A stretch of 64,000 nt of DNA from Prunus persica (Eukaryota > Streptophyta > Magnoliopsida > Rosales > Rosaceae). The notes below the pieces were generated by a model, which searched no databases, had not been told where the DNA came from, and was given only the letters and a program-made list of their open reading frames with translations. The stretch is from positions 9,478,520-9,542,519 of the forward strand of contig NC_034010.1 in NCBI RefSeq assembly GCF_000346465.2. The letters run 5' to 3'. Shown one piece after another: positions 1-11,898 of this stretch (positions within the stretch are counted from its first letter, which is position 1; every line of letters starts with the position of its first letter). A program made the translations under genes and the position numbers.

Positions 1-32
1 TTTGGTGTTTTGAATGTGACTAAATTTTGAAG

Positions 33-54
33 GAGAGAGAGAGAGAGAGAGAGA
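33..54. repeat. (GA)n microsatellite
   Basis: Eleven uninterrupted GA dinucleotides followed by a short T run. It is a simple repeat with no sign of function, and a likely polymorphic marker. Confidence 0.95.
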
Positions 55-1317
55 TTTTTTTAAATAATTTAAACAGTAAAATAATTTTTTCATTACTTTG
101 TGGTCCACGTGGAAGTCCACATTATCAAAAACATAGGTCCAACTTTTGGCTAACAAAGGGGGCAATTTGTAGGGTTTCTAGGAGTTTGAGTGTGTAATCA
201 TAAATGCCCCCAAAATTGGGTATGAATTTGAAAATGACTCTATAGTTTAGGGGGTTTTATGTAGTTTGTCCTTTTTTTACTATCAATAAAACATCTTTTT
301 ATAGGGTTTGTTACACCCTAATATTTAGACCAAATGTAAAATTAACTAAGTACATCCTATTTAACTACAAAAAAGACCATTGATACACCCTACTAAATGC
401 TATCACACAACACCAAACTCATTCAAGAGTTGGATATCGAACATTATTAGACTACCAAATCCACCTTACTGCCGAATATGGCGGAACTACCATAGGGGCT
501 ACAGTGGACCATAGCCCAGTGAGGTTTTTGGGAAAAAAAAAAAAACAAACCTACATATTTGTCTTCTTTCAAATATAGCCTAGTATGTATTAACCTACTA
601 AGTTTCAAAAAAATTCAATTCTTTATGAATTTAGTTGCATGGCAACAACAAAAGTACAACACATTAAAATAGGTACACTTTCAATTTTGTTGTTGAACAT
701 GTTTTTATTTTGATAATATATGATTTTGGTTGCATTTAATATGTATTTGTTTGAACTTAAAGCTTATTGGAAATTGCACGGGGTTTGTAGCTCAAATAGA
801 TAAAACCATTTACCCTTGTCTAAGGTTCAATTTTCCCTCCCCCAATATCGCTTGTATCCAAATAATTTTTTTTTAAATTATTGAAAATTAATCAATTGAG
901 CTATGAACTAGCGTAATTTACATGATTTAATGTGTACTTCTATTTCTACAAAGATTAGAAATTGTAAGTACAAAAACAATGATCATTAGAATTTTAGCTA
1001 ATAAATGTAGCTAGCCTACCCGTTGAAAAATTGTTGGTTCCCCCTGTTGCCGAATACTCCATCAGACCACCAAACCCACCTTGCTACCGGACTTGCTGCT
1101 TAACCCACCAAAAGCTGCCGACCAAACTTCAAGGTATGTAACCGATTTTTGGTGAAGCTAGTGCCTCCTGCAGATTAGACAACATATGATGTTGAATAGA
1201 GTATTGAGAGGGAACTATTATACGCAAGGTCAAAGAATTGGGGTTGTCTATCTTCCTGGTGACAGGGATATTAGGGAAAGATTCCTGGTTTATTAAGAAG
1301 TTAATCATCAATTACTT
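55..1317. other. AT-rich intergenic stretch, no gene seen
   Basis: No ORF with recognisable protein similarity, no LTR ends and no RNA gene were found here. Poly-A runs occur near 531-545. The homology to the paralogous CNL gene starts only near 1318, so the missing N-terminal half of copy A is not in this stretch. Bases 1027-1317 could be a remnant of an unidentified insertion or rearrangement that cut copy A. Confidence 0.5.
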
Positions 1318-2345
1318 CTACGGCTGTGAAGTTGTCCCAACACTTGGCCATTTACCAAATCTTAGACATGTTGACTTTTACTTTATGGATAAGCTTAAAT
1401 GTCTAGGAGATGAGTTTTATGGTTATAACCAAACCAGGGCAGCTTTGTTCCCAGCATTGAAAACCTTTGGATTTGTTTCTTGCCACGCTTTAATTGAATG
1501 GAAGGAAGCAACTACGATGTCAACAGTAGTGGTGTTTCCCTGCCTTGAGGAGTTGAGTCTCAATTCTTTGATGCAATTGAAAAATGCTCCCAGTCATTTT
1601 CCATCTCTCTGGAAGTTGAACATACATGTTCTTGACAATGTCATGCCAATAGAAAACATATGCAGCCAACTAACCACACTCACTTCCTTCTATGTGCAAG
1701 GGATTAAGGAGCTTACTTCTCTGCTAGTAGGGATGGTGAAAAAGAACCAGAATCTTCAGTCACTGATTATCGGCCATTTTGAAAACCTGATGCACTTACC
1801 TAATGGACTGCTACACAAACTTCCTCTTCTTGATGAGTTGTTTATATCAAGTTGCCCTAATATAAAACTCATTCCAATTACAGAAGGCGTACTATGTCTC
1901 CGGGAACTAAACATTAAGGATTGTAAGAAACTATCAAGCTTGCCGAGTGGGTTAAAATATTGCACCTCTCTTCAGATGTTGAGTATAAGTCGTTGCCCAT
2001 CAATTCCAATTCCACAAGTCCTCCCACCATCCCTCCTTCTGTTGGAAGTTGAATTTTGTTGTGCATTAACAAGCTTAGCAGGTGGTCTTGAATGTCTTAC
2101 CACCCTTCAACAGTTCAGTATAGCTTATTGCCCTAAGCTAACATCCATTTCAATTCACAGTCTCACCTCCCTCCACAATTTGTTTATTTATAATTACGGA
2201 CCGAAATCCATCAGTAGTTCTCTGGAGGAGTTGTCTTTACTTGGTTGCACATCCCTCTGTGATTTGAACATTCGAAATTGCAAGGTCACAAGTATATTTA
2301 GGGGGCTAAAATATTATACTTCTCTTTGTTCACTGTGTGTTAATA

Positions 2346-2730
2346 TGTAACATCCCACATCGACCAATAGAGAGGGAGTGTGACAATTTGGTATCAGAGC
2401 CACTTTGCCATATGGTGCGAGTGTGCCAATGAGGACGTCAGGCCCCTAAGAGGGGTGGATTGTAACATCCTACATCGACCAATGGAGTGGGGGTGGTGTG
2501 CCTTATATGTACATGCCCACCTCCATCTAGTACGAGGCCTTTTGGGACCTTACTGGCTTCGGAGTCATGGGAACTCCGAAGTTAAGCGAGTTGGGGCTAG
2601 AGCAATCCCAAGATGGGTGAACCACTGGGAAGTTGCTCGTGAGTTCCCAGAAACAAAACCGTGAGGGTAGAGAGGGGGGCCCAAAGCGGACAATATCTTG
2701 CTACGGTGGAGCACATCCCAAGATGTGACA
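2346..2730 (+). mobile_element. Cassandra-type TRIM retrotransposon
   Basis: A 385 bp non-coding retroelement flanked by a perfect 5 bp target duplication TAATA (2341-2345 and 2731-2735). The left LTR is shortened to about 40 bp (2346-2385). A tRNA-iMet primer site, TGGTATCAGAGCC, lies at 2389-2401, followed by about 60 bp of internal sequence ending in a purine-rich tract (about 2447-2460). A full 270 bp right LTR follows (2461-2730). Both LTRs begin TGTAACATCC and end TGACA. The 5S-like segment in the LTR is the hallmark of the Cassandra family. It encodes no protein and depends on other elements for movement. Confidence 0.93.
2541..2655 (+). other. 5S rRNA-derived segment inside the Cassandra LTR
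   Basis: This reads like a diverged 5S rRNA gene. The A-box region AAGTTAAGCGAGTTGG is at about 2579-2594, and the C-box-like GATGGGTGAACCACTGGGAA at about 2612-2631 shows an extra base relative to normal 5S. These are the internal RNA polymerase III promoter elements that Cassandra is known to retain. It is not a real 5S gene, because it is embedded in an LTR and diverged. Confidence 0.85.
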
Positions 2731-3512
2731 TAATACTTGTCCAGACTTGATGCATTTACCAATTGATGGGCTGCAAACCCTCCTTTTTCTTGAGGAGCTG
2801 AGAATATGTTATTGCCCTAATCTAGAAGATGTTCCCAATTTAGACAACCTAACATCCCTCCTTGAGTTGCATATTTATAGCAAGTGGGCTAGCCTCCTGC
2901 ATATCTCTTACCAATTTGTTAATCGACTCATGCCCCAACTTGGTATCTATTGTAGAGGATGTATCTAGGCCGCAATCCCTGACTCGTTTATCAATATTTT
3001 ATTGTGGGAAGTTATAATGTTTGCCGACTGGCCTGAAGTTTCTGACTCGTTTTGAACTTCTAACAATCGGTGAGTTCTCGAAGGAGCTTGATTGTTTCCC
3101 TGATTTTGAGGCTCCACCAAGAGTTCAAAAAATAAGGTTGTAGGGATGGCCAAAGCTCAAGTCTCTGCCTCAACAAATTCAACACTTCACTTCTCTCACA
3201 TCTTTGTCTATAATATCTTTTAACCAAGTGGAGACTTTGCCAGAATGGTTGGGTAACCTTACATCTCTTACATTCCTAGGTATTCAGAGGTGCGAGAATC
3301 TGATGCATCTACATCTGGTCAAAGCTATGCAACGCCTCGACAAATTACAAGAGCTAGTGGTTGATGGATGTACCCGTTTAGAGGAAAGATGTGCAAAAAA
3401 GGTTGGCCTAGAATGGCCCAAGATTTCTCATGTTCCAAACGTCACGGGTAATTTCTTCTCAAATATTTTTTCACTTTTCCCTCACTTTTATTTTTCTTTT
3501 CTTCAGTACTGA

Positions 3513-3708
3513 CCAAGCCTGTTTTTGAATCAGTTTACTGATGGATTAGTAAGCTTGGGGGAAGGGGAAGTACATGTCCAAAGAGTTGCTTAAGGTTTCA
3601 CATTGAAGTGCAACGTAAGCTTTTCAAGTTTCTCTTTTTATTTCTCTTCTTACGTACGTTTCTATTCGATCATATTCAACCAGTTCCCCTTATGCGATTT
3701 ATTATTAC
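3513..3708 (+). other. 3' flank of copy A, paralogous to the flank of copy B
   Basis: This aligns with 52263-52425 downstream of copy B, including a conserved splice donor (GAAGTGCAAC followed by GTAAG) at about 3613. It looks like a spliced 3' untranslated region of the CNL family. The alignment stops at base 3708 and resumes at 42544, which marks the 38.8 kb insertion. Confidence 0.75.
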
Positions 3709-4397
3709 TGTTTGGGCAAATAATCTTGTGGGAGAATATTCGCTTCTAGATCCTTCAACCTTCGATCTTCCTTCTCTCTCTTCCTTGATTCTTGTAAAAA
3801 AGACCGGAGTAAATAGACCACACCCGGTTGGTGTTGGCCAAAGCCCTTCAATACTTAAGTTAGTTCCAGTGTTTGTAGGAAAACAATAGCTAACAAAAGG
3901 GTACGGTGTTGTATGTATGATGTGAAACAGGCGGCCAAAGCTGTGTGTGGTGGCCGGAGCCGTGTGGAGAAAAAATGGAGAGTGGAGAGTAGAGAGGGAG
4001 AGAGAGCTTCAGGTATTTTTCTCGGGTATAAGGAGTAGGTTTTTCGAAGTAGGTATAGATGTAGGTTTTTCGAAGTACCTTGAATGATGAATGAAATCAT
4101 CTATTTATAGGAGCCTCGGGCTAGGATTTAGTAGAGAATAAACTCTTAATAGGAGGAGTTTATTCTTTGCCCAAATTCGTAGGGATTGAGTCGGACTTGA
4201 TTATATCTCTTTATTTGGATATTATCTGAATTAATGATATTATCTATATTAAGTATAAGATAATATCCTATAATTAAGATATTATCCCTATTAATTAATT
4301 GGCCAAATAATTGGTTCACTTAATTAATTAATTTAGGAGATAATCTTTTTTTCTACGTGGCGTGATGTGATTGGAGACGAAAATATTTGCTCCCACA
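3709..4397 (-). repeat. T1 3' LTR (left copy)
   Basis: 689 bp, starting TGTTTGGGC and ending GCTCCCACA on the plus strand. It pairs with 41874-42543. A minus-strand TATA box, TATAAATAG, at 4101-4109 is conserved in the partner at 42250-42258 and supports minus-strand transcription of T1. Confidence 0.93.
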
Positions 4398-4412
4398 AAT
4401 GGCCCCCAAGCT
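4398..4412 (-). other. T1 polypurine tract
   Basis: On the minus strand the bases next to the LTR read AGCTTGGGGGCCATT, a purine-rich primer site for plus-strand DNA synthesis. Its place just inside the left LTR fixes T1 as minus oriented. Confidence 0.75.
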
Positions 4413-4611
4413 TCTGCATGGCCCTTTTGTGGCATGTAGGAGATGAAATTATTTTTCGGGCTCTCCAATTGTATCTAGGCTTTATTTTGTGAATTGGACT
4501 CCTTTTGCAAATCGGATTCCCAATTGGAGCAAGCTTCTGACTGTTCTTGGAGTTGGATTCCAAGTAGGGATGAACTTGTGATCCCTTTTTTTACCCGAGT
4601 TGTTCAACTTG

Positions 4612-4620
4612 TATAAATAT
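4612..4620 (+). promoter_or_regulatory. TATA box in front of the T1 antisense ORF
   Basis: TATAAATAT lies on the plus strand, followed about 30 bp later by a pyrimidine/CA-rich stretch suitable for a start site. It points toward the antisense ORF starting at 5260 and opposes T1's own transcription. A pyrimidine tract ending TTGCAG at 5246 could be the acceptor of a leader intron. Predicted from sequence only. Confidence 0.5.
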
Positions 4621-5259
4621 AGGTATTCTCTTCATTCTTTCTCACATCGCAAACTTAACTTCTCTACCTTCTAACTTGAGAAAGATCTTGCAGAATTTGT
4701 ACTGCTTATAGAAAATAGAGGAGTTTCCGTGCATCCCAAATTTAAGTCGAGCTCGTAAATATATACATATATATATTATTAATTTTTTTGATTTTCGGCA
4801 GCAAGGAGGTGGTCAAGGGCTGGAGAATTCGTGCTGGATCCAAATACAGCATGCACGCTTGGAGCGACCTGGTCTAGGCTGGAGCTGGCGTGATGCAGGG
4901 CTGGTGCACGTGTTGGGCTCGAAGAGAGAGCATGGAAGAGCTAGGCTCAGAGCAGAAGGATGGAGGCGTTGGGCCTTTGCCGTCGACATGGGCTTGCGCC
5001 AGGCAAGCGGGCTTTGCTAGTTGGAGCTGGGCCACGTGCGCTGCTAGAGAGATGGGCTTGAGCTAGAAGGTGGGCTAGGTTGCTCTCCCTGGGCTACTCC
5101 AAGCTTGGCCACTTCCTCTTTTTTTTTCTTTTTCTGCCAGCCCCTTCTTTCTCCTTTTTTATTTTATTTTTAAATTTCTACCAGCCCTTTTTTTTTTCTT
5201 TTCTTTTTTGTATTCTAACTTGTAGAATTTTCTTCTTCTCTTGCAGTTGTCCGTTGATC

Positions 5260-6341
5260 ATGTCTTCTGAAGATGGTAGCAAGTCACCAAGCTTCCAAGT
5301 ACCTTTGTACCTGTGGGGAGGCTCCCAAGTGTAGAAGAAGAGGTTTGTGGCCAATCTACACTGCGTTACAACTGAAGCTCAGTTCCAGAGGTGGCAGGCA
5401 GTTTATGCTTCTGCAATTCTTGCTGACGTGCATATCAAGCTAGCGAAGCCCTTGACTGACGACGTGCCCTGCGTGGATGCAAATGATCCAAATGCCAGAA
5501 TAATCACCTTCCGTCCCTTTTATTTCTCCTTGGGCTTCACATTCCAGCTACCAAAGCTTTTCAAGGAGGTGTTCTGCGCAATGGGGTGTGCTCCAAGTCA
5601 ATGTATTCTGAACGTCTACCGAGTAATCATGTGTTTTGAAAATCTGAGCCGTTTCTTCATGTAGGAGCTGATGGTGCAAGAGTTCTTCTATTTTTTCGAA
5701 GTGAGGCGCTTCGAGGTGTACGCCCAAGTTCGCATCTACAATGTCAAGCTATTTGATAGTCTCAGTCAAGGAGATCGTGTGTGGCACGATGATGTGTTGG
5801 AAGTCAGCGGACGGTGGAAAGGCGACGTTGGTGATGGTCCACTTGTTCCCATCACCTATTGCAACGGTACGCCTTTTTGCGGTTTTTGATATGTTTTATT
5901 TGAATTTCTTGAAGTGTGGCTAACTAACTTCTATCTTATACTTGTAGCGAGTAACATCAGCAAGAAATTGGAGGTTGGACTGGACATGGCTAAGGTCCGT
6001 TGTGCTTTGAACATCCCCCCAAGGTTTCACGAGTGGCGTTAGCTGTTAAGCGAGTATCGGGAGGAAGACGGTGGATTGCCCCCTGCCGAGGATGTCGAGA
6101 GATAGAAGCAGGATTGTTCGGACCCTGATGATCTACCTGCTGGACATGAGGAGTGCTCCGTTGACCCCTTCTCAAAGAGGAAGACTGATGTCAAGTCTGT
6201 CATAACACAAGCTACTTCTTCATAGGCAAGGAATGTGTCTCCATTGAGGAAGAAGCCAAAGCTCCCTTCTACTGAGAAGAGGCAAGTTGGAGCTGTTCCC
6301 GCCTCATATGCCAAGGTCAAACATCTCGTTGGTGCAGATAG
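5260..6341 (+). pseudogene. T1 antisense ORF, first part (gypsy-type 'transposase_28'-like domain)
   Basis: This is the plus-strand frame opposite T1's own genes. It starts at ATG 5260 (MSSEDGSKSP). A central segment with FRPFYFSLGFTFQLPKLF and MGCAPSQ (about 5509-5600) resembles the plant 'putative gypsy type transposon' family (Pfam PF04195) as I recall it; its function is unknown. One reading frame is open from 5260 to about 5865 except for TAG at 5332 and 5662. A likely intron follows (GT near 5865, acceptor TTGTAG near 5948). The next exon is basic and Pro/Lys-rich with TAG at 6040, 6103 and 6223. The Athila-like element cuts the gene at 6341, and it resumes at 15698. The stops fall where Gln is expected, consistent with CAG to TAG decay. 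Confidence 0.7.
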
Positions 6342-7698
6342 TGTTGTGTTCCTTCCAGGTGCCAATATATGGTTAGTATAGTGGTACAAATAAGGGTGTC
6401 GATCCACAGGGACCAATTAGACCTCTATAAATTACTAGCTTTGAAAGAACCCTAACTAAAAATGAAAGTGACAATTTGAAAGTAGTTTTTTTGTTGTAAA
6501 TGAAAAATAACTTAAGATGCAAGAAGAATGTAGCAGTGAATGATATATTGATGTAGAAAGAATAGGGATGAGACCAGGGATTTCGAATTCACCATTGCAA
6601 AACCAATTCCATGTTTATAAAGTTAAACCATATTCAACTACCAACCTGTTTTCAGAGTTCATTTTACATATATATGATCAGCCATATGATGTCTGGTTTT
6701 GATCAAATTCTCCTAATCTGCAACCTAATTGGGATGTTCAACTTTGGTTCCATGTTAACAGTCATTAGCATGCAAGAAAACGTTAAAGAACCAAAGAAAA
6801 TACACGGCAGAATGTTTGCATAGCATTCTCTTCATTCATTCACATGTCTACCGAGATTAAGCATGGTGTTTACTATAACCTTGTCCAGATAATCTATAGG
6901 CAACCCTAATGGTGATCAAACATTAAAATTGACAAACAAATTGAACAATAGATTCAATGAATGAAACAAGAAGCAGATTGGAGAACTGAATACTTTAACT
7001 TAGAAACATGGATCAATGTTGCAAGGCTACATCAAAATCCCTAGCTATGAATTAAGTTACACATCATGTTCACAGAGATTAAAACGAAAATAAACAACAT
7101 GAGTGAAAATAAATTCAAGAGATGAAACCCTTCAACCAATTCTGATGTTGAACTTCTCCAAGAACAGCCTCCTGTGATGAGTCCTAATGGTGGAAATATA
7201 TGGAACGACTAGGGTTTAAGTGTGGATGAAAGGAGAGAATAACAAAAATTTTGGTTGTGAAATTCATCCAGAATAAATAGGGTTTGTAAAAGTGGCTAAA
7301 AGGAAAGTTTTTATGGGGTAAAAGAGGCTGCAAGATATTCCAAAGAGATTCTAACAAATTAGCCTTTATTTTGCACGTTTTTGCCTTATTTGGCACTTCC
7401 AAATCAGGCTAGAGATCGTCATTTCTTTCCTATTCTGCTCTTAGCCTTCAAACAAGCCAGGTTCGCCTTGGATTCTTCATTTGGACTTCAAAACAGGTCA
7501 CAACATTTGTTTCCACGTTTGAATAAGGGTCAGCTCCAAAAATGGCATGTTTTCATTTCTTTTGCCTTCAACTTGATCCTAAAGTAGATGCAACTGCATA
7601 CTAATTCAAAATTGGGTAAAACGCCACAAGTTTAACTCAAAAACATCACAAATAGACTAGAAATGCATGGTATAAATGTATAAATATATAAGTTATCA
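6342..7698 (-). repeat. Athila-like 3' LTR (left, long copy)
   Basis: 1357 bp. Relative to the right copy it keeps two blocks, about 6786-6832 and 6853-7330, so the copies are unequal in length. No coding content. Confidence 0.9.
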
Positions 7699-7713
7699 AA
7701 TACCCCCAAACAT
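7699..7713 (-). other. Athila-like polypurine tract
   Basis: The minus strand reads ATGTTTGGGGGTATT directly before the 3' LTR, the plus-strand primer site. A near copy of the motif occurs at 9191-9204. Confidence 0.8.
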
Positions 7714-9397
7714 GATTTTGGCTAGTCCTCGAGCAAAACTGAAACTAAAAACACATAGGACATAACATCTAACAAGACCACTTTCGCTTGCTAAACGATT
7801 GCACTGAGCATGTGCAACAAGCCTTTAAACACCTAGGTATCCTTAGTAGGAGGAGTTGTGTCTCCTGAGGGTTTACAGTGATGACGCCCACAAACATCTG
7901 CATACTTGCAAGCAAATTGGTTAAAGCATACTTATAGCAAACTAATAAGAACCCATGAAAGCTTAGTCATACATTCGAACAACTAGTCTGCCACTTCAAA
8001 TAATCATATCATAAGTATAGTGTAAAAAAAAAAAATTACTACATGTCCCATGACTTCAAAGACACCATACTCAAATGCCAAAGATATAAATCGCCTCAAC
8101 TCTAGTCCTCACAAATATCACTCAAATTTTCACTCAGATCCTAAGGTGTGGTCTCTCCTCAAACATACGTGAGTGAAGTTATGCAAAAGGGAATCAAAAT
8201 CCTCACATATGAAATATGAAATAAAAGCACAATTTCATAACAGATCTCATGAAAGGAATCAAACACTAAGAATATAGATAGCACACATACTTAGCAGCAC
8301 AAATGAATACATCCTCAAAGATCAGCTAGGTCTTTCACAAGGTTTGTAATGTAAGGCTTAGGTCAGGGGCTATGTAAGAAAGGATAGGAAATACTCAAGC
8401 TTGGGACATACCAAAGTGTCTTCCTTGTGAAAACAGTAAGCTCTCCTCTTGAATTAATTTTTGTTGTTTGTTCGTGGCATCCAGGTCCCGAGCGGTAATG
8501 GAAGGATTTAGAAATTACATCCTCTTTTATTCTTATTCTTTTCTTTTCTTTTCCTAAAACTTTGTTTCTTTTTTTCTACAATTCCAGCACACATACCTCG
8601 GTACACACCACTTTCTTGATGTAGAGCTCGAATTATCTTTGTTTTCATCAGTGTTCCCCAATCTATAGGGTATAGTTGTAATGGGCTAAATATCTCATAT
8701 TGAGATAAAAGGATATGGGGAAAAAAATGTGAGAAAAGAAAACGGCTAAAAGTGATTGGCTTCAAAACGGGGTAATGGCACACACATAAAGGTAAGAAAT
8801 TAGGCCTTTTGGTGGTTAAGACATGCATAGCCTAACATTGTCTCAATGAGTTCATTCAAAAGTGTTACCAAACACATGGTATCTGTGAAAGAGAACAATT
8901 CTTAGCATTCAATCAAACAAAAATAATGAGATCATCTAAAATGAACTTGAAGCAAAATATAGGAGTACAAACACTTTAAACCCTCTCAAAGAAGTAAATC
9001 GGCTCAAAATCACTCACTAGGGTAGTCTCCACAATTCTTCTTCTAGCTTTGAAATATATACATATATATGATACGAACTTTTTCATGACAACACAGTAGT
9101 CCTCATTGTAAACCATAGCCCTCATATACATTCACATTAGTAAGCAAAAGCAAACTTTAACCAGAACTAAAAACAAACGAAAATCCCATACACCCCCAAA
9201 CCTAAACTAAGTATTGTCCTCGATGCTTAAAAAAAATATGAATGAAATGGATGCAATGCAAATTGGCACAGTGTGCATGGAATGAAATAAAATAAAAACT
9301 AAAAACTAACACAAATAAAAGGAAAGAACACAAACCCAACTAGGTTGCCTCCTAGCAAGCACTTTATTTCATGTCTAGGCAAGACATGGTAGTGTGT
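7714..9397 (-). other. Athila-like 3' non-coding region
   Basis: The stretch between the integrase stop and the polypurine tract has no ORF with recognisable similarity, so an env-like gene is absent or decayed beyond recognition. It holds A runs (near 8026-8037), a pyrimidine-rich patch (8520-8580), a short alternating TA/CA patch (9055-9070) and a second polypurine-like motif at 9191-9204 beside a CGAGGACAA sequence. Confidence 0.6.
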
Positions 9398-10879
9398 CTA
9401 AGTTGTCATAAACTCGAGAGAATCCATAACTACATAAACCTGCTCCTGTGAAACATTCTCCAAATAAGGCTTCAAACGTTGTCCATTGATCTTAAAACGG
9501 GTGCCGTTCTTGATGTTTTCTATCTCCATAGCTCCATGGGGAAATACTTGAAGCACTTTGAATGGTCCAACCCATCTAGACTTCAATTTACTTAGAAAAA
9601 GTCACAAACGTGAGTCATGCAAAAGTACTTTCATACCTAGTTGAAACTCCTTCCTAAGAATTGCTTTGTCATGGTAGAGCTTGGTTCATTCTTTGTAGAT
9701 CCTTGCATTCTCAGATGATTCATTTCTGAGCTCTTCCAACTCATTGAGTTGGAGCTTCCTTACTGTACCAGCTTTTTTGAGATCAAAATTGAACTTCTTT
9801 ATGGGCCAATATGCACGGTGCTCGAGCTCCATTGGCAAATGACATGCCTTTCCAAACACCAGTTGATAAGGGCTCATTCCAATTAGGGTCTTGTATGCTA
9901 TTCGATACGCCCAAAGTGCATCATTCAACCTTCGTGACCAATCCTTCCTTGTAGGGCTGACGGTTTTCATCAAGATGTTCTTTATTTCTTTATTACTGAT
10001 TTCCACTGGTCCAAAGGTTTGAGGATGGTATGGAGTTGCCACTTTATGTGTGATGTTGTACTTCTTCATCAATGCCTCGAAAGGTTTGTTGCAGAAGTGA
10101 CTGCCACCATCGCTAATGATAGCTCTCGGAGTTCCAAACCTAGTGAAAATTATATCTTCGAGAAAATTCAAAATAACTTTGTGATCATTAGTTCGTGTAG
10201 CTGTTCCCTCAACCCATTTTGATACATAAACTACTACCACTAGTATGTATGTATATCCAAAAGAAGATGGGAATGGTCCCATGAAGTCAATTCCCCACAC
10301 ATCAAACAGCTTTACCACTAAAATGTTGTTTAATGGGATTTCATTCTTCCCACTAATACTCCCCATTTTCTGACACCTATCACACTTAGAGCAAAAATCA
10401 AAAGCATCTTTAAACAATGTAGGCCAAAAGAAACCAGATTGTAAAACCTTTAAAGCTATCTTTTTAGCACTAAAATGACCTCCGCATGCCAGTGCATGAC
10501 TGAATGTTAGTATGCTTTGTTGCTCACTTTCCAGAACACATCTTCGAATGATTTGGTCAAGGCAATACTTGAACAAATAGAGCTCATCCCACATGTAGTG
10601 TTTCACGATTGAAAAGAACTTATTTCTCTCATGAAAAGTCAAATCATCTCTAATTACACCAGAAGCAAGATAATTGACAAAATTAGCATACCATGGCTCT
10701 TTATCTTGAATGACAAAGAGTTGTTCATCCGGGAATGATTCGTTGAGAGGCAAAATTTGTCTATCTCCATGGTTTTCATCAACAAGGCGTGACAAGTGAT
10801 CAACAACAACATTCTCACTCCCTTTCTTGTCTCGAATTTCTAGGTCAAACTCTTGTAACAAGAGTATCCATCTGATCAA
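9398..10879 (-). pseudogene. Athila-like integrase (pol C-terminal part)
   Basis: Integrase inserts the cDNA copy into host DNA. The frame 10879-9686 begins in the RNase H connection ([22 protein letters not shown]). It then shows the H2C2 zinc-binding region (H..H, then CSKCDRC), the catalytic core with D in WGIDFMGP, D in IISDGGSHF and E in [11 protein letters not shown], and the [15 protein letters not shown] region. A further piece, 9586-9398, carries the C-terminal WVGPF.V (GPY/F-like) motif in another frame, so a frameshift near 9600-9690 separates the two. The catalytic triad is complete, but the pol chain is broken. Frames upstream are also shifted. Confidence 0.85.
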
Positions 10880-10894
10880 ACGTGGTTTAGCATC

Positions 10895-11898
10895 TTACTT
10901 GGTCAACAAAAACCTAAGAGCTGTATGATCAGAGTAAACAATAACTTTAGAGCCAACAAGATATGAACGAAATTTCTCTAAAGCAAAAACAACAGCAAGC
11001 AACTCCTTCTCAGTTGTAGAGTAATTAAGTTGAGCATCGTTTAATGTTCGACTTGCATAGTAGATTACGTGTGGTAGCTTATTTACTCTTTGACCTAAAA
11101 CAGCACCAATAGCATAGTCAGAGGCATAACACATTAGCTCAAAAGGGAAAGACCAATCTGGTGCCATTATGATAGGAGCAGAGGTTAGTTCACGTTTCAC
11201 GGTATTAAATGCATTCATACAATCTTTCTCAAAGTGAAATACAACATCTTTGGCTAAAAGATTGCACAATGGATGAGTGATCTTGGAAAAATCCTTAACG
11301 ACACGACGATAAAAACTAGCATGTCCTAGAAAGCTTCTCACTCCCTTCATTGAAGTAGGGGCAGTCATATTTGAGATGATGTCAATTTTTGCTTTGTCAA
11401 CTTCAATACCCTTGTTGGATATTACATGCCCCAACACAACACCTTGTTTCACCATAAATTGACACTTTTCCCAATTGATAATCAAATTTGTTTCTTGACA
11501 TCTTTGAAGCACTAGAGAGAGATGGTTAAGACAATTATCAAAAGAAGAACCTAAAACTAAAAATCGTCCATGAATACCTCAATAAATCTCTCAAACATAT
11601 ATGAAAAGATTGCATACAGACATCTTTGGACTGTTGCTGGGGCATTGCAAAGGCCAAAAGGCATCCTCCTATATGCAAAAGTGCCAAAAAGACAGGTGAA
11701 TGTAGTCTTCTCTTGATCTTCCGAAGCAATCGCAATTTGATTATAACCTGAATATCCATCAAGAAAACAATAATATGCGTGACTAGCTAATCGCTCAAGC
11801 ATTTGATCAATAAAAGGCATAGGAAAATAATCTTTTCTAGTGTCCGAATTCAACTTCCTGTAATCGGTGCAAACACGCCAACTAGCTGCAAGTCTCAT
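10895..11898 (-). pseudogene. Athila-like reverse transcriptase and RNase H
   Basis: This copies element RNA into DNA and removes the RNA strand. The piece 11898-11557 holds RT motifs WRVCTDYRKLN, FLDGYSGYNQI, MPFGLCNAPAT and the catalytic VFMDDF. After a frameshift near 11540-11560, the piece 11512-10895 continues with the RT thumb (GVVLGHVIS..GIEVD), the connection and the RNase H start (YASDYAIGAVLGQ, TTEKELLAVVFAL, VYSDHTALRFLL). RT sequence upstream of 11898 (to about 12310) is present but out of frame. The catalytic residues survive; the gene does not. Confidence 0.88.

Larger units (their letters stand above)
1318..3512 (+). pseudogene. CNL resistance gene copy A, LRR end only (broken)
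   Basis: This is the C-terminal leucine-rich-repeat half of a CC-NB-ARC-LRR receptor; the family senses pathogen effectors in the cytoplasm. The open frame 1238-2345 reads LRR units with the L..L.I..C..L pattern and matches copy B from its base 49947 onward (shared VP.LGHLP and KLKC.G.EFYGYN motifs). There is no CC or NB-ARC domain. A Cassandra element interrupts the LRR at 2346; the reading frame resumes after it (MHLPIDGLQTL) to about 2890. The frame is then lost by small indels, and a final piece at 3204-3512 carries the family's C-terminal ERCAKK.G.EWPKI signature. A GT splice donor after that signature is shared with copy B. It is a pseudogene by truncation, insertion and frameshift. Whether it was ever transcribed is unknown. 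Confidence 0.88.

Noticed and set aside
1129..1311. 60-codon minus-strand frame before copy A
   Set aside because: No recognisable similarity, and it overlaps the start of the LRR frame on the other strand.
2541..2655. A 5S rRNA gene
   Set aside because: The match is diverged and embedded in an LTR with primer site, purine tract and target duplication, so it is Cassandra sequence.
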